A stretch of 64,000 bases of DNA from Pseudo-nitzschia pungens (Eukaryota; Bacillariophyta; Bacillariophyceae; Bacillariales; Bacillariaceae), in NCBI GenBank assembly GCA_037355855.1, contig CM074764.1:2046001-2110000 (forward strand), written 5' to 3'. Every line of letters starts with the position of its first letter. Within the stretch, counting starts at the first letter, position 1. A model generated the notes under the pieces. The model did not search any database and was not told the origin of the DNA. It was given only the letters and a program-made list of their open reading frames with translations. The position numbers and the translations under genes are program-made. Of this stretch, positions 43,280-54,599 are shown in pieces.

Positions 43280-44921
43280 CCATTCATGGCGGCAACCAGT
43301 TCCAATTCCTACTACGCCACCACCAAGCGGGAACCCATTCGGATGCCGAGCACCACCCCGATGGTGCCTTGGAAGGTACGTGCATGACAAGATACGACGC
43401 GATACAATGCGATCCGATGCGATGCAATACGATGCGATACGATACGATGCAATGAGATACGATGCGATACAATACGATACGATACATTACGATACGATAC
43501 AATACGTTGCTTTGTTTCGAACAGCTTGGATCGCTGTTTCGATGGTATACTGCGACAGCGCGATTCAAGATCTTCCGACGCGAGGACGAAGCACTCAATA
43601 TCGATATTGGGATCGGTGGAAGATTTTCACTCACAAGACACTCTACTATTGTTCGATTGTTTGATTGTTTGTTTCTCTCTCTCTCTCTCTCTCTCTCTTT
43701 GTGCCGTTCCTCCGCGAAACACCTTTCACCCACTGAAATTGTGTTTGAAAATCTCGTCTTCGGATCGAATGCGAATGCGAATGCGAATGCGAATCCGAAA
43801 ATTGGGCGGATTCTCTCTCGCTCAACTGGTTATGGTCCTTGCGGGTTGCGGGTTGCCGATGACGGGTCGATCGAAAAAACACTGCGGTTTTCTTGCTTTG
43901 ATGTGGTGGTGCAATCAAAACTGCCACCCCGACATTCGTATCGGGAACGTGCGCATCGAAACGTTTCGTTCGCAACATCCACGGCAACTCTTCAACCGTC
44001 AATGACGATATCAACCACGGCGGCGGCTACGATATTGACAACGATTTTTTCGTTTTCGGTACACAATGTCCAACATCGTCGACCACGCAAACGCAAATGA
44101 AACGAATGCGAATGCGAATACGCCATCGAAAAAAAATTTAAAAATACGAATGCGAACGCCAGCCAAAGAACTCCGATCGCGCGCAAATGGTCGACATCAA
44201 CTCGGCCATGTACCGGGACGGAACCCTGATGATCTCCCGCTTCATTGACGAGGAGGCCGCCAACGAAATCATCGCGATCCTCCTCTGGATGAGGAGCGAA
44301 ACCGACATTCCCAGCATCTCCCTCTACTTCAACGTTCCCGGGGGACTGCTCCGCCCGGCACTCGCCATATACGATCTCATCCAACAGACCAAGGAACAGG
44401 GCGTCGAGATCGAGACCTGCAACCTCGGATTGTGCACCGGCATGGGATCCTTTTTGTGCGCTGCCGGAACCAAGGGCATGCGCCGCGCCATGCCCAATTC
44501 CCGGTTCCTCCTCCAGCGCATGGGACTGGACAAGCCGGTCCGGGGACAGGCCACCGACATTGTTCTGGAGGTCAAGAACATCAAGCTGTGGAACGACCGC
44601 TGCGAGGAGGAGCTTTCCAAGCTCACCGGACAGCCCCTGGACCGCATCCAGAACGATCTCAAGCGCGACTTTTACCTGAGCGCCGACGAGGCCGTCCGGT
44701 ACGGGCTGATCGACGAGGTCTTGCTGCCGGCCCCCGCACGGCGGGCCGCCTCGAAGGAGTTTGCGGCCCTCGGTGCCTTTGAGGGAGAGGAGGAACAAAA
44801 GTACCAGGGACGGGAGTCCTCCGAGGGAGGGGGTTGGGGCAGCCAGCAGAACCCAAACACTCCTCCCAACGGCGGGGGCGGCAACGGCAACGACGACGGA
44901 CCCAAGATCGCCAAGGGATAA
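43088..44921 (+). CDS. ClpR-type inactive subunit of the plastid Clp protease, two exons, 346 aa
   Basis: Exon 1 is 43088-43375 (96 codons), then a 793-bp intron (donor AAG|GTACGT, acceptor CCAAAG|AACTCC), then exon 2 at 44169-44921. The junction reads VPWK-NSDRAQMVDINSAMYRD, as in ClpR relatives. The N-terminus LVAFLGLASA-F is the diatom signal-peptide/ASAF plastid signature (Phe20 after cleavage). The fold is ClpP: VPGGLLRPALAIYDLI, GMGSFLCAAG, PNSRFLLQRM, LSADEAVRYGLIDEV. The catalytic Ser is replaced (CTGMG, ~Gly187) and the His is Gln (~212), while the Asp-region DFYLS is kept. It should therefore be a structural ring subunit without peptidase activity. The exon 1 Asn run and Gly/Asn-rich tail are unusual. 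The intron is unusually long and rich in GATACGATGC, CT and GAATGC repeats. Confidence 0.88.
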
Positions 44922-46279
44922 AAAAAGAAAGAAAGAAAGAAAGAAATTCTCTCGGATCCCAGCGGATCGCGTTGGTCGGTGGAGTGGAGTGGAGTGGATT
45001 GGCGGGATTGTCAGGGTTGCGCTTTTCCATTTCAGAAATCATAGATTGTGTATATCATTGCCGAGCCCCTCACCACCAAAAAAAAACACGAACGACTAAA
45101 CAGGAAACAACTTACGTCCGTACGAGCCCCGGTGGCCATCGCTATAGCGTTCGTTGCATTCGTCGAGAGCATTTTTGTTTTTTCGATGTCCTCTTCTGTT
45201 CGGTTCTGTTCTGTTCTGTTCTGTTCTGTTTTGTTTTCTGTTCTGTTCTGTTCTGTTCTGTTCTGTTCTGATGTGTTTTGTTCTGTTCTGCACTTGGTGC
45301 GACTTGGTTTCGTTTCACTTTATGCTCGTTTCTGATCGGAACAAAAGTGCATTCTATCTGCTGAATAGTGTTAGTACTAGTATATTGTTTTTCAGAAATA
45401 GGAAAGAATTGCAATTTGTTCAACTCTGCAGGGGTGAGACAAGTCCTTTGCTAGCTTCCCCACCACTCGTAGGGTGTGTAGGATGAATACTGCAAAAATA
45501 AGGCCCTGCATATGAACCTGCTACTACTACAAGTAGAGTTGAGTTTGCACAGAGTTTCGACAATCATGTTTTGCAGCAGCGTTTCATTCTTTATGAACTA
45601 CTGCGGAGTGAATAAGAAGTACATGGGGCGAAGTTGAAGGTTCAGCAACCATCCCTACTTCCACTGACCACATTTCACCAATACGGTACGACAATCCTGG
45701 AAAATAGAAATAGCAAAAATCACAGTGGAGTCTACGTCTGTTAACTATTTTTTGAGGTATTTTGGTCATTTTCGGACCTATTTACGGTACCCCCAAGGTT
45801 ACCCCTCCATTTTTTTCTTTAGTTTATTTTTTTAAAATCCTCGGATATTTTTTTAAAAAAAATTCCAACCCACGCATTCTTTTCTACTAACTCAAATCTT
45901 CTTTAATTTTTAGGTACGGTACAAAAATTTTGTGGTTATGGTTCAACTTAATCTTTCATTTCCTATTAAGGTTTAGGCTGACTGTAATGTTATTTGTCCG
46001 TCGGCAAATGTACCACGGTAACCTTAGTACCAGGAGAGCATAAGTATGATGGATCTGAGCCGATTGAGTATGCTACCTAAAAGTAAGAAACATGTTGTGA
46101 TTTTAATGGTGATTTTGTTAAGCGCGGAATTTCATCATTAATTTGAATAATCAATTCTTCGTCGTAGTAACAACAGGACATCACGGAGGAGTGGTGCTGA
46201 CAAATACTACTGAGACTACAGAGGATACTGTTTAAGTGTTATTGCATACACCCAAACATGATACTCATTATGAATGCCG
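44922..46279. other. Spacer with GTTCT pentanucleotide repeat
   Basis: Downstream of ClpR: AAAGAAAGAAAG just after the stop, then a GTTCT/TTCTG pentanucleotide tract at ~45194-45290. Further on is AT-rich DNA with TAAGGTTAC-type words (45793, 46018). The short frames at 45584-45769 and elsewhere have no domain. Confidence 0.45.
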
Positions 46280-46441
46280 TGCACCGGAATGCAGTCACGA
46301 GTACGCTTGAGACTAGAATAAGAATAAGATTGAAATACGATTAGCGAGGCATGGAATCGCCGATTCCGATGCCAATCCAAAGCAATAGCAATAGACTAAC
46401 TGATAGCTCTCACAATTTGCATATCACTACTATTCTAATCA
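46280..46441 (-). repeat. LTR-like repeat, minus copy A
   Basis: TGCACCGGAATGCAGTCACG ... CTATTCTAATCA, 162 bp, the reverse complement of the repeat at 50619-50784. Similarity extends inward (GTATGGCATGATTTTA) and by five bases outward. Together with 50619 it forms a long inverted pair around the gypsy remains. It may be a solo LTR or a terminal inverted repeat. Confidence 0.7.
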
Positions 46442-47032
46442 CTAGTAGACCCAGGGTATGGCATGATTTTAAAATCAAGCTGAGCGCTGAAGACCATGAG
46501 CAAAATCAACCTTGACCGACCGAAGAAACCGGCGAGGCAAGAACTGCCAAAAAATGGAGGCGCAGAGAAGCAAAGCAGGGAGGAAGAAGCACCAGCAGTG
46601 TCTGCAGCACTAAGGAGCACCAATCCCAGTAGCAGTTAGCGCCATTAGATGGGGCAACAGCAACAACAGAGACACCTAAGGACCTAAACAGGACCATGGT
46701 CAACAGCAGAAACAATCAAACAAAAAAAATAAGTGTCGAAAAAGTGACACAAAAATCCAGTGAGTGGACTAATTGGACCAACACTGAGTCGATGGACAGA
46801 CCAGAGAAGGGATGCCAACCAAAACCAAAATATGCGGATATCTGGAAAGGTATATAATGAATACTCAAACACCACCAATCCCACGGGAAATGGGAAGTGG
46901 GACCGGCCCGGTGAGTGCTTAATAGAGGAGCAACGCCAGAGAACCACAGGAATCGACTCCCACAAAATAAAAACAGAAACAACTCCAGGGAACCACAGGA
47001 TTCCTGGGAGCTAAAGAGAGAAACAACTCCCA
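46442..47032. other. Possible gag-like remnant
   Basis: A short frame from ATG 46496 (MSKINLDRPKKPARQELPKN, ending at a TAG near 46639) is Lys/Glu-rich and lies just inside the inverted repeat, where a gag could start. It is too short and generic for a firm call. The following AACAACTCCC...CCACAGGA phrases (46940-47030) repeat twice. Confidence 0.2.
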
Positions 47033-47330
47033 CCACTGCACAACGTCCAAAAACTGTTTCGCGACCATTGCAACCCCATCACAACCCAAATGCGACCATT
47101 TCCTCAGAAACGCGACCCAAATTTTTTATTTCCCAACCTTTTTTCCATTATTCTCAACCATTTTAGCTCGCATTTCTCAACCCCCCCCACGTTTTGACAT
47201 AAATGATACGATACCGACTCTGATATTCACTCACTCATCACAATTTCACTCCATTTGACACCTTTGACTCAATAAACCAAATAATTTTTAATCAGACTCA
47301 CTTCAGTCACACCAAAATTCCACTTTTTAT
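47033..47330 (+). repeat. GCGACC repeat module, plus copy 1
   Basis: Starts CAACGTCCAAAAACTGTTTC, then GCGACC words, AATTTTTTATTTCCCAACC, CTCAACC and CTCAATAAACCAAATAATTT. It is closely similar to 50800-51095 and, in reverse, to 55850-56240. Confidence 0.75.
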
Positions 47331-48560
47331 TACTTTGTACGGTAGTAAAATCACTTACTTTGGCTAGAACTGGCACCTTCCGTTTTAAAGTGGTGTCACG
47401 TCACATACCCTTTGTTCAAAGTCACATCTCTTTTTGCAGCAGTGTCTCTGTACTGCCTCTCTCTTTCACATCATAAAAAAAGTCATCAACAAACACATTT
47501 TTTTATGTCACGCACAACACCATGCCAAAAGCTTCCTCAAACCCAGCAAGGCACTTTGCCAATGCTCCCAGAATACCCAAGAAGACATTCTATTGTCGCA
47601 ACTGCATTGCCACCAGACGAAGAAGAAAATCAAAATCCTTCAAGGGATACAAACAAGAATTGAGCTACAATTTCACCTACCGATATGTATCTACAGGGCT
47701 CTCAAAGCATCTTTATTTTAATAGTGAGTGCCAGACCTATTATCTTGAGAACAATCTTATGGATTTCATTTCATCCATGAAAGAAGAAGTCACCCTTCCT
47801 TTGGTTCGACACACACCATCACAGTATGGACTGACAATGGCACAAAATGGACCACAAATCCCTCCATCCCTTGCCCCAATTGACACCTCCGCAACAACCA
47901 AGTGACCCGGGTCATCGTGTAGGATTTGTACCAGTTACAGAAACCCGGGCGAAGCACCGCTAGCACACGCTGTAGCATAGTGCTACAAGGTTAGGGTTGC
48001 TAATGCTAACTAATTACAAGATACAGAATATTTGGTATGCTACCATACCATGCTACCCTATTACGCTACCGTCGGGGTATGGTTGGTACTGTACGATATG
48101 TACTATAACTGGATACCCAGCCCCTGCTGCAGTTGTAAGAAAGAGGCGTACGCTATGCTACTCCGTACGCTACTCTGTATGCTACAATACTCCGCTATGC
48201 TAATACTCCGTATACTACGCTAATCCACTACGCTACGCCACTCCGTACGATTCTACAGGATTACTGTACTGAGTGGATACGTGACAACGAGTTCTCTTTT
48301 AGATGCGATACAGAGCTCAGCGCTTCAGCTCAGCGCTTTGCTCACTCCTCTTTCTTTTTATGTAAAATAAACACCATCATGCCCTCCACTTTACAATCGA
48401 TTCCTGACGTACCTCTAGGGGAGTATCCTGTAGTATTTGAGTGTATGTAATAGCGTTCAATAAGTATCTTCTGTAGACCCATGATTTGCCAGCACACAAC
48501 GTGCCCTTGTTGTTGCTGCTGTTTCAGTATAGTTCATTCTATGAGTCAGTTTATTCTATG
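47331..48560. other. Spacer with an unassigned 127-aa frame
   Basis: A plus frame at 47522-47905 (MPKASSNPARHFANAP..., with FYCRNCIATRRRRKSKSF) has a basic region and few Cys. It matches nothing I know and may be repeat-derived. 48000-48250 holds short TACGCTACTCCGTA-type repeats. No firm gene. Confidence 0.3.
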
Positions 48561-50591
48561 AGTCGGAGTATGGATTGAACTACGAATCAGATTATGGATC
48601 AAATTACGAATCGAGTTGCCGACGGGCAAATATCAACGCAAAAATCCTTCTTCATGCAGAAAGAAGTGGAGTACCTGGGTTTTCTATTAACTACAGAGGG
48701 CATTTAACCCCAGCCAAAGAAGCTGGAGGCGATGAAGCGTCTGGAAGCCCCCAAGAACACAAAACAACTTAAGATGTTCCTTGGGATGGTAAATTTTTAC
48801 AGGGATATGTGGAAGCGCTGCTCCCACATCCTTGCCTCCCTTAACAAGCTTGCGGGCAAAAAGGGAAAATGAACTGGTACTGGTGGGGCCCCGCAGAGCA
48901 GAAAGCTTTCATGGAGGCAAAGAGGATGCTCGTAGACGAAGCAAAACTCACATTCCCAGATTTTACGAAACCATTTCATCTCTACTCAGACGCCAGTGAC
49001 CAACAGCTGGGAGCAACAGTATGCCAAGATGGCAAACCCCTTGGTTTCAACACAAGAAAACTGAACTCAGCGAAGCTCAACTACACTGTTGGAGAAAAAG
49101 AGCTCCTTGTTATAGTGGAAGGGTTGAAGGCGTTCAAGGGAATCCTACGAGGACAAGATGTGACCATTCACACGGATGCCCACCCAACGAATGGTCCAAT
49201 GATGACTCCTCATGGAGGAGTTCCACCTGGTAGTCAAGCATGTTGCTGGCAAAGAAAATGACGCAGCAGATGCACTGTCCCGACTGGACATCACTGATGA
49301 TCCAGCAGACACAGTGGAATGGCTACCACCAAATAAGCCCCTCACCTATGCGGATGAGGAAGAGCACCTCCAGCAGCTTTTATTCCCACTTGGAGAAGAA
49401 CCAGAAGAATTCCAGGGCAATAGTGCATTCCCACTTGCCCCGGACATGATCCAGTTCTATCAGCAAAAGGACACGGAAATCATGAGTGCTCTGGAAAAAG
49501 ACAATCGACTAACCACCAAAAATGTGGAAGGTTACAACCTTATCCACAGGGAAGGAAAGATCCTGATCCCCGACAAACTCAAGGAAAGAGTCATGGAGTG
49601 GTACCACACGATGCTGGTTCACCCCGGAGAAAAGAGAATGGAACAGAGCATACGCTCAGTGTTCACCTGGAAAGGTCTGAGGAAGGACGTCCAGGACCTC
49701 TGCAAGCACTGTCACACATGCCAGATAGTTAAGAAAAGTGGCCGGAAAAAGTATGGACTACTACCGGAAAAAGCAGTGGAGGTCACCAAATGGCAGAGGG
49801 TCAACATAGACCTATGGGGACCTGCAACTGTCCACAACAAGAATGGTAAAGACTACCGCATCCACATCCTCACCATGGTGGACCCAGTAACCGCATGGTT
49901 TGAACTGGCTCACCTGAAGGACTCACCAAATGCAGCAGAAACTCAACAATTGTTGGACAGTACCTGGCTAGCAAGGTATCCGCACCCAAAGGAAATTGGC
50001 TTTGACGGCGGGAGTGACGAGTTCAAAGCAGAGTTCCAAGAGCTCTGTGAAAACATGGGGATGAACAGGAAGCCCAGTGGGGCTTGGAATCCACAATCTA
50101 ATGCAGTATTGGAGAGGATCCATCAGGTTCTAGTAAAGGACTGCCTGTTGTCCTTCGACCTGGAGAACCGGGACCTCCACGAGAAGGACCCCTTTGAGGA
50201 ATTCACGACCAAGGCAGCGTACGCTATCAGAAGCGCCATCCACACCACCCTGGGGTATTCCCCAGCACAACTGGTGTTTGGAAGGGACATGTTCATGCCA
50301 GTGAATTTCCCAGTGGATTGGGAAGCAATCCAAGCAAGAAAGCAAAGAAGCATTCACAAGAGCAACAGAGGGTCCCCCATGTCTATAAAGAAGGAGACTA
50401 TCATGTCACCCTGCCTGGAAAGGAAGGGCATTATTCCAAAACTATCTTTCCCATGGCAAGGACCTTACAAGGTGCCCAAGAAGGCCCATGATAATGGAAC
50501 TGTAACTATTGAAACTGCACCCTTTGTAACCGACAGGGTTAACATCAGGAGAGTCCATCCCTATTATTGCAGGAATAGCTGCCATACCTAA
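48561..50591 (+). pseudogene. pol: Ty3/gypsy pol fragment: RT thumb, RNase H, integrase
   Basis: The 5' part is missing. From ~48617 the RT end reads KSFFMQKEVEYLGFLLTTEG and LKMFLGMVNFYRDMW, broken by stops (at ~48707 and 48870). RNase H follows in the 48869 frame (FHLYSDASDQQLGATVCQDG, LNYTVGEKELLVIVEGLKAF, HTDAHPT). Near 49190 a small deletion and shift moves into the 49212 frame (459 codons, intact). This has FHLVVKHVAGKENDAADALSRL, the H2C2 finger (~130-170), and the integrase DDE triad Asp200 (NIDLWGP), Asp265 (FDGGSDEF) and Glu301 (AVLERIHQ), with 35 residues between the last two. The GPYKV...RRVHPYY C-terminal domain follows. The integrase could still fold; the polyprotein is broken. 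Confidence 0.9.
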
Positions 50592-50618
50592 AATCATGCC
50601 ATACCCCGGGTCTACTAG

Positions 50619-50784
50619 TGATTAGAATAGTAGTGATATGCAAATTGTGAGCTCTATCGGTTAGTCTATCTGTTACAGTTCTAAGAGCTCTCCAGAGCAG
50701 TCGGCGATTCCGTCGACTCGCTAATTGTTTTTATCCTTATCCTTAATCCAGTCCCGAGTGGACTCGTGACTGCCTTCCGGTGCA
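50619..50784 (+). repeat. LTR-like repeat, plus copy B (likely 3' LTR of the gypsy remnant)
   Basis: TGATTAGAATAGTAGTGATA ... TTCCGGTGCA, 166 bp, starting 28 bp after the pol stop. TG...CA ends and the place after integrase fit a 3' LTR. No same-orientation partner is present; the two other copies (46280, 56278) are inverted. Confidence 0.65.
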
Positions 50785-50799
50785 CGGCAATAGCCCTGA

Positions 50800-51095
50800 A
50801 CAGCGTCCGAAAACTGTTTCGCGACCCATCGCGACCAATCGCGACCGGATCGCGACCCAATCGCCACTTGTCTCAGAAAAATGCGACCCCAATTTTTTAT
50901 TTCACAACCTTTTTTCCACTATTCTCAACCTTATTTCTCCTTTTTCTCGATCCCCGCATCGTTTTCAGGAAAATGTTCTGATCTAGACCCTGATATTCAG
51001 TCCCTCGTCACCCTTTCATTCCATTTTACACATTTGACACATTTGACTCAACATAACAAATAATTTTTAATCAGATTTACTTCAATCACACAAAA
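50800..51095 (+). repeat. GCGACC repeat module, plus copy 2
   Basis: CAGCGTCCGAAAACTGTTTC with repeated GCGACC words, then AATTTTTTATTTCACAACC and AACAAATAATTTTTAATCAG. It lies 15 bp past the LTR-like repeat. The same LTR-module order occurs inverted at 55850-56429, so the two may be one longer unit. Confidence 0.75.
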
Positions 51096-51099
51096 GTGA

Positions 51100-52310
51100 C
51101 AGCAAGCAGCAACCAATGCGTCCATAATACAGGGGGGAAAGCAAGCAGCAGCAACGCGTTGATAATACAAATGCGTCGATAATACAGGGGGGACAGCAAG
51201 CAGCAGCAACGCGTCGATAATACAGCAGGGGGGACAGCAAGCAGCAACGCGTCGATAATACAGCAGAGGGGACAGCAAGCAGCAGCAAGCAGCAACGCGT
51301 CGATAATACAGGGGGGGACAGCAAGCAGGAGCAACGCGTCGATAATACACCAGGGGGGACAGCAAGCAGCAGCAACGTGTCGATAATACAGCAGGGGGGA
51401 CAGCAAACAGCAACGCGTCGATAATACACCAGGGGGGACAGCAAGCAGCAGCAAGCAGCGACGTGTCGGTAATACAGGGGGGACAGCAAGCAGATAGAGG
51501 TGCTGAGTGAATGAGCCAATCAAAAAAATCGATTTTCCAGTACAAATTGTACAGGAATATACGTAGAAAACAATTAATACAGGGGGGACAGCAAGCAGCA
51601 AACAGCAGCAACGCGTCAATAATTAAGGGGGGACAGCAAGCAACAACGCGTCGATAATACAGGGGGGGGACAGCAAGCAGCAACGCGTCGATAATACAGG
51701 GGCGGACAGCAAGCAGCAGCAACACGTTGATAATACAAACGCATCGATAATACGGGGGGGGACAGCAAGCAGCAAGCAGCAAAAAGCAACGCGTCGATAA
51801 TACAGGGGGGACAGCAAGCAGCAGCAACGCGACGATAATACAGGGGGGGACAGCAAGCAGCAACGCGTCGATAATACAAACGCGTCAATAATACAGGGAG
51901 ACAGCAAGCAGCAACGCGTCGATAATACAAACGCGTCAATAATACAGGGAGACAGCAAGCAGCAACGCGTCGATAATACAAGAGGGGACAGCAAGCAGCA
52001 GCAACGCGTCGATAATACAGGGGGGACAGCAAGCAGCAGCAAGCAGCAACGCGTCGATCATACAGGGGGGACAGCAAGCAGCAGCAACGCGTCTCGATAA
52101 TACAAACGCGTCGATAATACAGGGGGGGACAGCAAGCAGCAGCAAGCAGCAACGCGTTGATAATACAGGGGTGGACAGCAAACAGCAGTCTTGCGTCGAT
52201 AATACAGGGGGGGACAGCAAGCAGCAGCAACGCGTCTCGATAATACAAAACGCGTTGATAATACATGGGGGGACAGCAAGCAGCAACGCATCGATAATAC
52301 AAGGGGGATA
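51100..52310. repeat. 36-bp-scale minisatellite, GGGGGACAGCAAGCAGCA
   Basis: Roughly thirty units of GGGGGACAGCAAGCAGCA plus ACGCGTCGATAATACA with variable insertion of extra AGCAGCA. A unique ~70-bp stretch interrupts it at 51500-51575. Long minus frames here (to 271 aa) only translate the repeat (LLAVPPVLSTRCC), so no gene is called. Each unit carries an ACGCGT (MluI) site. Confidence 0.9.
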
Positions 52311-52800
52311 ATACACGAGAATATTTTTAAAGAACTATCGCCGTCTTTCGATCGTATCGGTCGTTCCCCTCTTCAACAATCGTATCGGTCGTTCGTCGTT
52401 CCCCTCTTCAACAATCGTATCGGTCGGTCGTCGTTCCCCTCGTCGTCGTCGTCCTTGAAATCGTCATTGCTCTTCGTTTCGATCGTCGTCGTCGTCGTCC
52501 TTGAAATCGTCGTTGCTCTTCGTTTTGATCGTGTTTTTCGTCCTTGAAGTTGTCGTTGCTCTTCGCTTCGATCGTCGTCCCTCTTTCTTCTGATCGTCTC
52601 CGTCGTTGCTCTTTGCTACGATCTGTGTGTTGGGGTTGTACAAAATAAACAGCGGGCGGTTAGTCGTCATCGTCGTCCCGGTCATCGTCGTCGTCCCAGT
52701 CGTCGTCGTCGTCCCGGTCATCGTCGTCAGCTCGCTCGTCATCGTCGTCGTCATCGTCGTCCCCCTCAGCTACGATCGTACCTTCGTCGTACCTTTTAGT
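52311..52800. repeat. TCGTATCGGTCG and GTCGTC low-complexity block
   Basis: Three TCGTATCGGTCGTTCCCCTC units (52350-52440), then repeats of CCTTGAAATCGTCRTTGCTCTTCG (52455-52615) and GTCGTCGTC runs (52660-52770). The middle part is the reverse complement of the repeat at 55420-55720. Confidence 0.8.
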
Positions 52801-52814
52801 GTCTTCGGTCTTCG

Positions 52815-53066
52815 TTGTTCCGATCATCTTTGTCGTCCTCTGCAGGTTCGTTCGCGCGTCGTACTCGTAGATATCTGGGTAAGCCAGGTGATTCGAGGAC
52901 TGCAGCCCACCCTACCTTGATAGCAAAAGAAAACGGTAACAAGGATTTCAAGAGTGATCAGTTCTATACTTTCTTTGCCGTTTGTCTCTCCAAGATGGTA
53001 CCAGGCGCCTCGCGGCTCACTTTGAACTGGACCGGCCAGAAAATTCCAACGCCGAAACGAAAATGA
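52815..53066 (+). CDS. Unassigned short ORF, 83 aa
   Basis: MFRSSLSSSAGSFARRTRRY..., with a non-repetitive tail KDFKSDQFYTFFAVCLSKMV and NWTGQKIPTPKRK. Unlike its surroundings it is not simple repeat and could be the end of a gene or element whose rest is lost. No family is recognised, and no start context or splice evidence helps. Confidence 0.25.
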   Translation: MFRSSLSSSAGSFARRTRRYLGKPGDSRTAAHPTLIAKENGNKDFKSDQFYTFFAVCLSKMVPGASRLTLNWTGQKIPTPKRK

Positions 53067-53529
53067 AAATTATGACATCCTTCACGAGGGAGATGTGGGG
53101 CGGAAAATTCACCTGATGATGATGCACGTAATGTACGTAGGTAACAGTACTGTTTGTACAGGCTGACTGGAAAAAATGACATCAATGTAGTAGGTAGATT
53201 ACAGTACTAAGTCTACAGTCTTAGTAAAAGAAAAAATGACATTTCTGCATACATACCTAGTAGTACGTATGTATGTATGCAGGGGATGTGTAGGTTTCCA
53301 GTACTGTGTATACTGTACGTAGGGTACTGGTAGAAATCTTTTGGTAGTAGCATTATAAGATAGAGAGAACGCCTTTAAAGCAGTTGTAGACAGTAATAGT
53401 GGTATCACTGGATGTAACTGATGTGGTGTTGTTGGTTCGAGTGCCATGGTGGAAATATATTTTGCTACATCACGATGCGATAACAATATTTTTGCTGCGA
53501 AGCACATGTCAGAGTAAGTGAGCTATTCA
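53067..53529. other. Spacer
   Basis: Short duplicates only (AAAAATGACAT at 53173 and 53231, GTACGTA words). No gene is seen. Confidence 0.35.
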
Positions 53530-54570
53530 GTTATTCAATGGTGACATCCATACTATTGGTGATTTTTGAATACTTCTTTTTGAATACTCTTGCCCATGGA
53601 TAGGATGAGAAATATTCACACTGGAATCACACAAATATTGGACAGATTCATTCAGATATTTGATTTTACAGTATTTTCTACTAAATTTTCCAGTAGTGGA
53701 CCAAATATTAATTATTCAGTGGTGACACCCAAACTATTGGTGATTTTTGAATACTTCTTTTTGCATACTCTTGCTTATGCATAGGATGAGGAATATTCAC
53801 ACCGGAATCACACAACTATTGGACAGATTCATTCAGATATTTGATTTGGTACTTTTTTCTAGTGAATTCCGCAGTAGTGGAACAAATATTAATTATTCAG
53901 TGGTGACACCCATACCATTGGTGATTTTTGAATACTTCTTTTTGCATACTCTTGCCCATGCACAGGATGAGGAATATTCACACTGGAATCACACAAATAT
54001 TGGCCAGATTCATTCAGATATGTGATTTTACAGTATTTTCTAGTAAATTCTCCAGTAGTTAACCAAATATTAATTATTCTGTGGTGACATCCAAATTATA
54101 GGTGATTTTTGAATACTTCTTTTTGCATACTCTTGCCCATGGATAGGATGAGAAATATTCACACTGGAATCATACAAACATTGGCCAGATTTGCTCAGAT
54201 ATTTGATTTGGTACTTTTTCTATTGAATTCCGCAGTAGTGGACCAAATATTAATTATTCAGTGGTGACATCCAAATTATAGGTGATTTTTGAATACTTCT
54301 TTTTGCATACTCTTGCCCATGCATAGGATGAGGAATATTCACACTGGAATCATACAAACATTGGACAGATTTGCTCAGATATTTGATTTGGTACTTTTTC
54401 TATTGAATTCTGCAGTAGTGGACCAAATATTAATTATTCAGTGGTGACATCCAAATTATAGGTGATTTTTGAATACTTCTTTTTGCATACTCTTGCCCAT
54501 GCATAGGATGAGGAATATTCACACTAGAATCATACAAACATTGGCCAGATTTGTTCAGATATTTGATTTG
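53530..54570. repeat. 180-bp satellite, about 6 copies
   Basis: GGTGATTTTTGAATACTTCT starts at 53558, 53739, 53920, 54100, 54281 and 54461, a regular 180-181-bp period. Units also share ATGCATAGGATGAGGAATAT and CCAAATATTAATTATTC. The last units are most alike. The AT-rich, nucleosome-scale unit length resembles satellite DNA. Short open frames here are repeat translations. Confidence 0.93.
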
Positions 54571-54599
54571 ATGGTATATTCACTGAGGTAGTACTATTC

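Noticed and set aside
43462..44100. 212-aa and 159-aa plus frames in the ClpR intron
   Set aside because: They lie in the intron between a good donor and acceptor and read microsatellite DNA.
43992..44798. 268-aa minus frame antisense to ClpR exon 2
   Set aside because: Shadow of a GC-rich exon; the plus frame has the clear ClpP fold.
51048..52302. Open frames up to 271 aa (LLAVPPVLSTRCC repeats)
   Set aside because: Translation of the 36-bp minisatellite in several frames at once.
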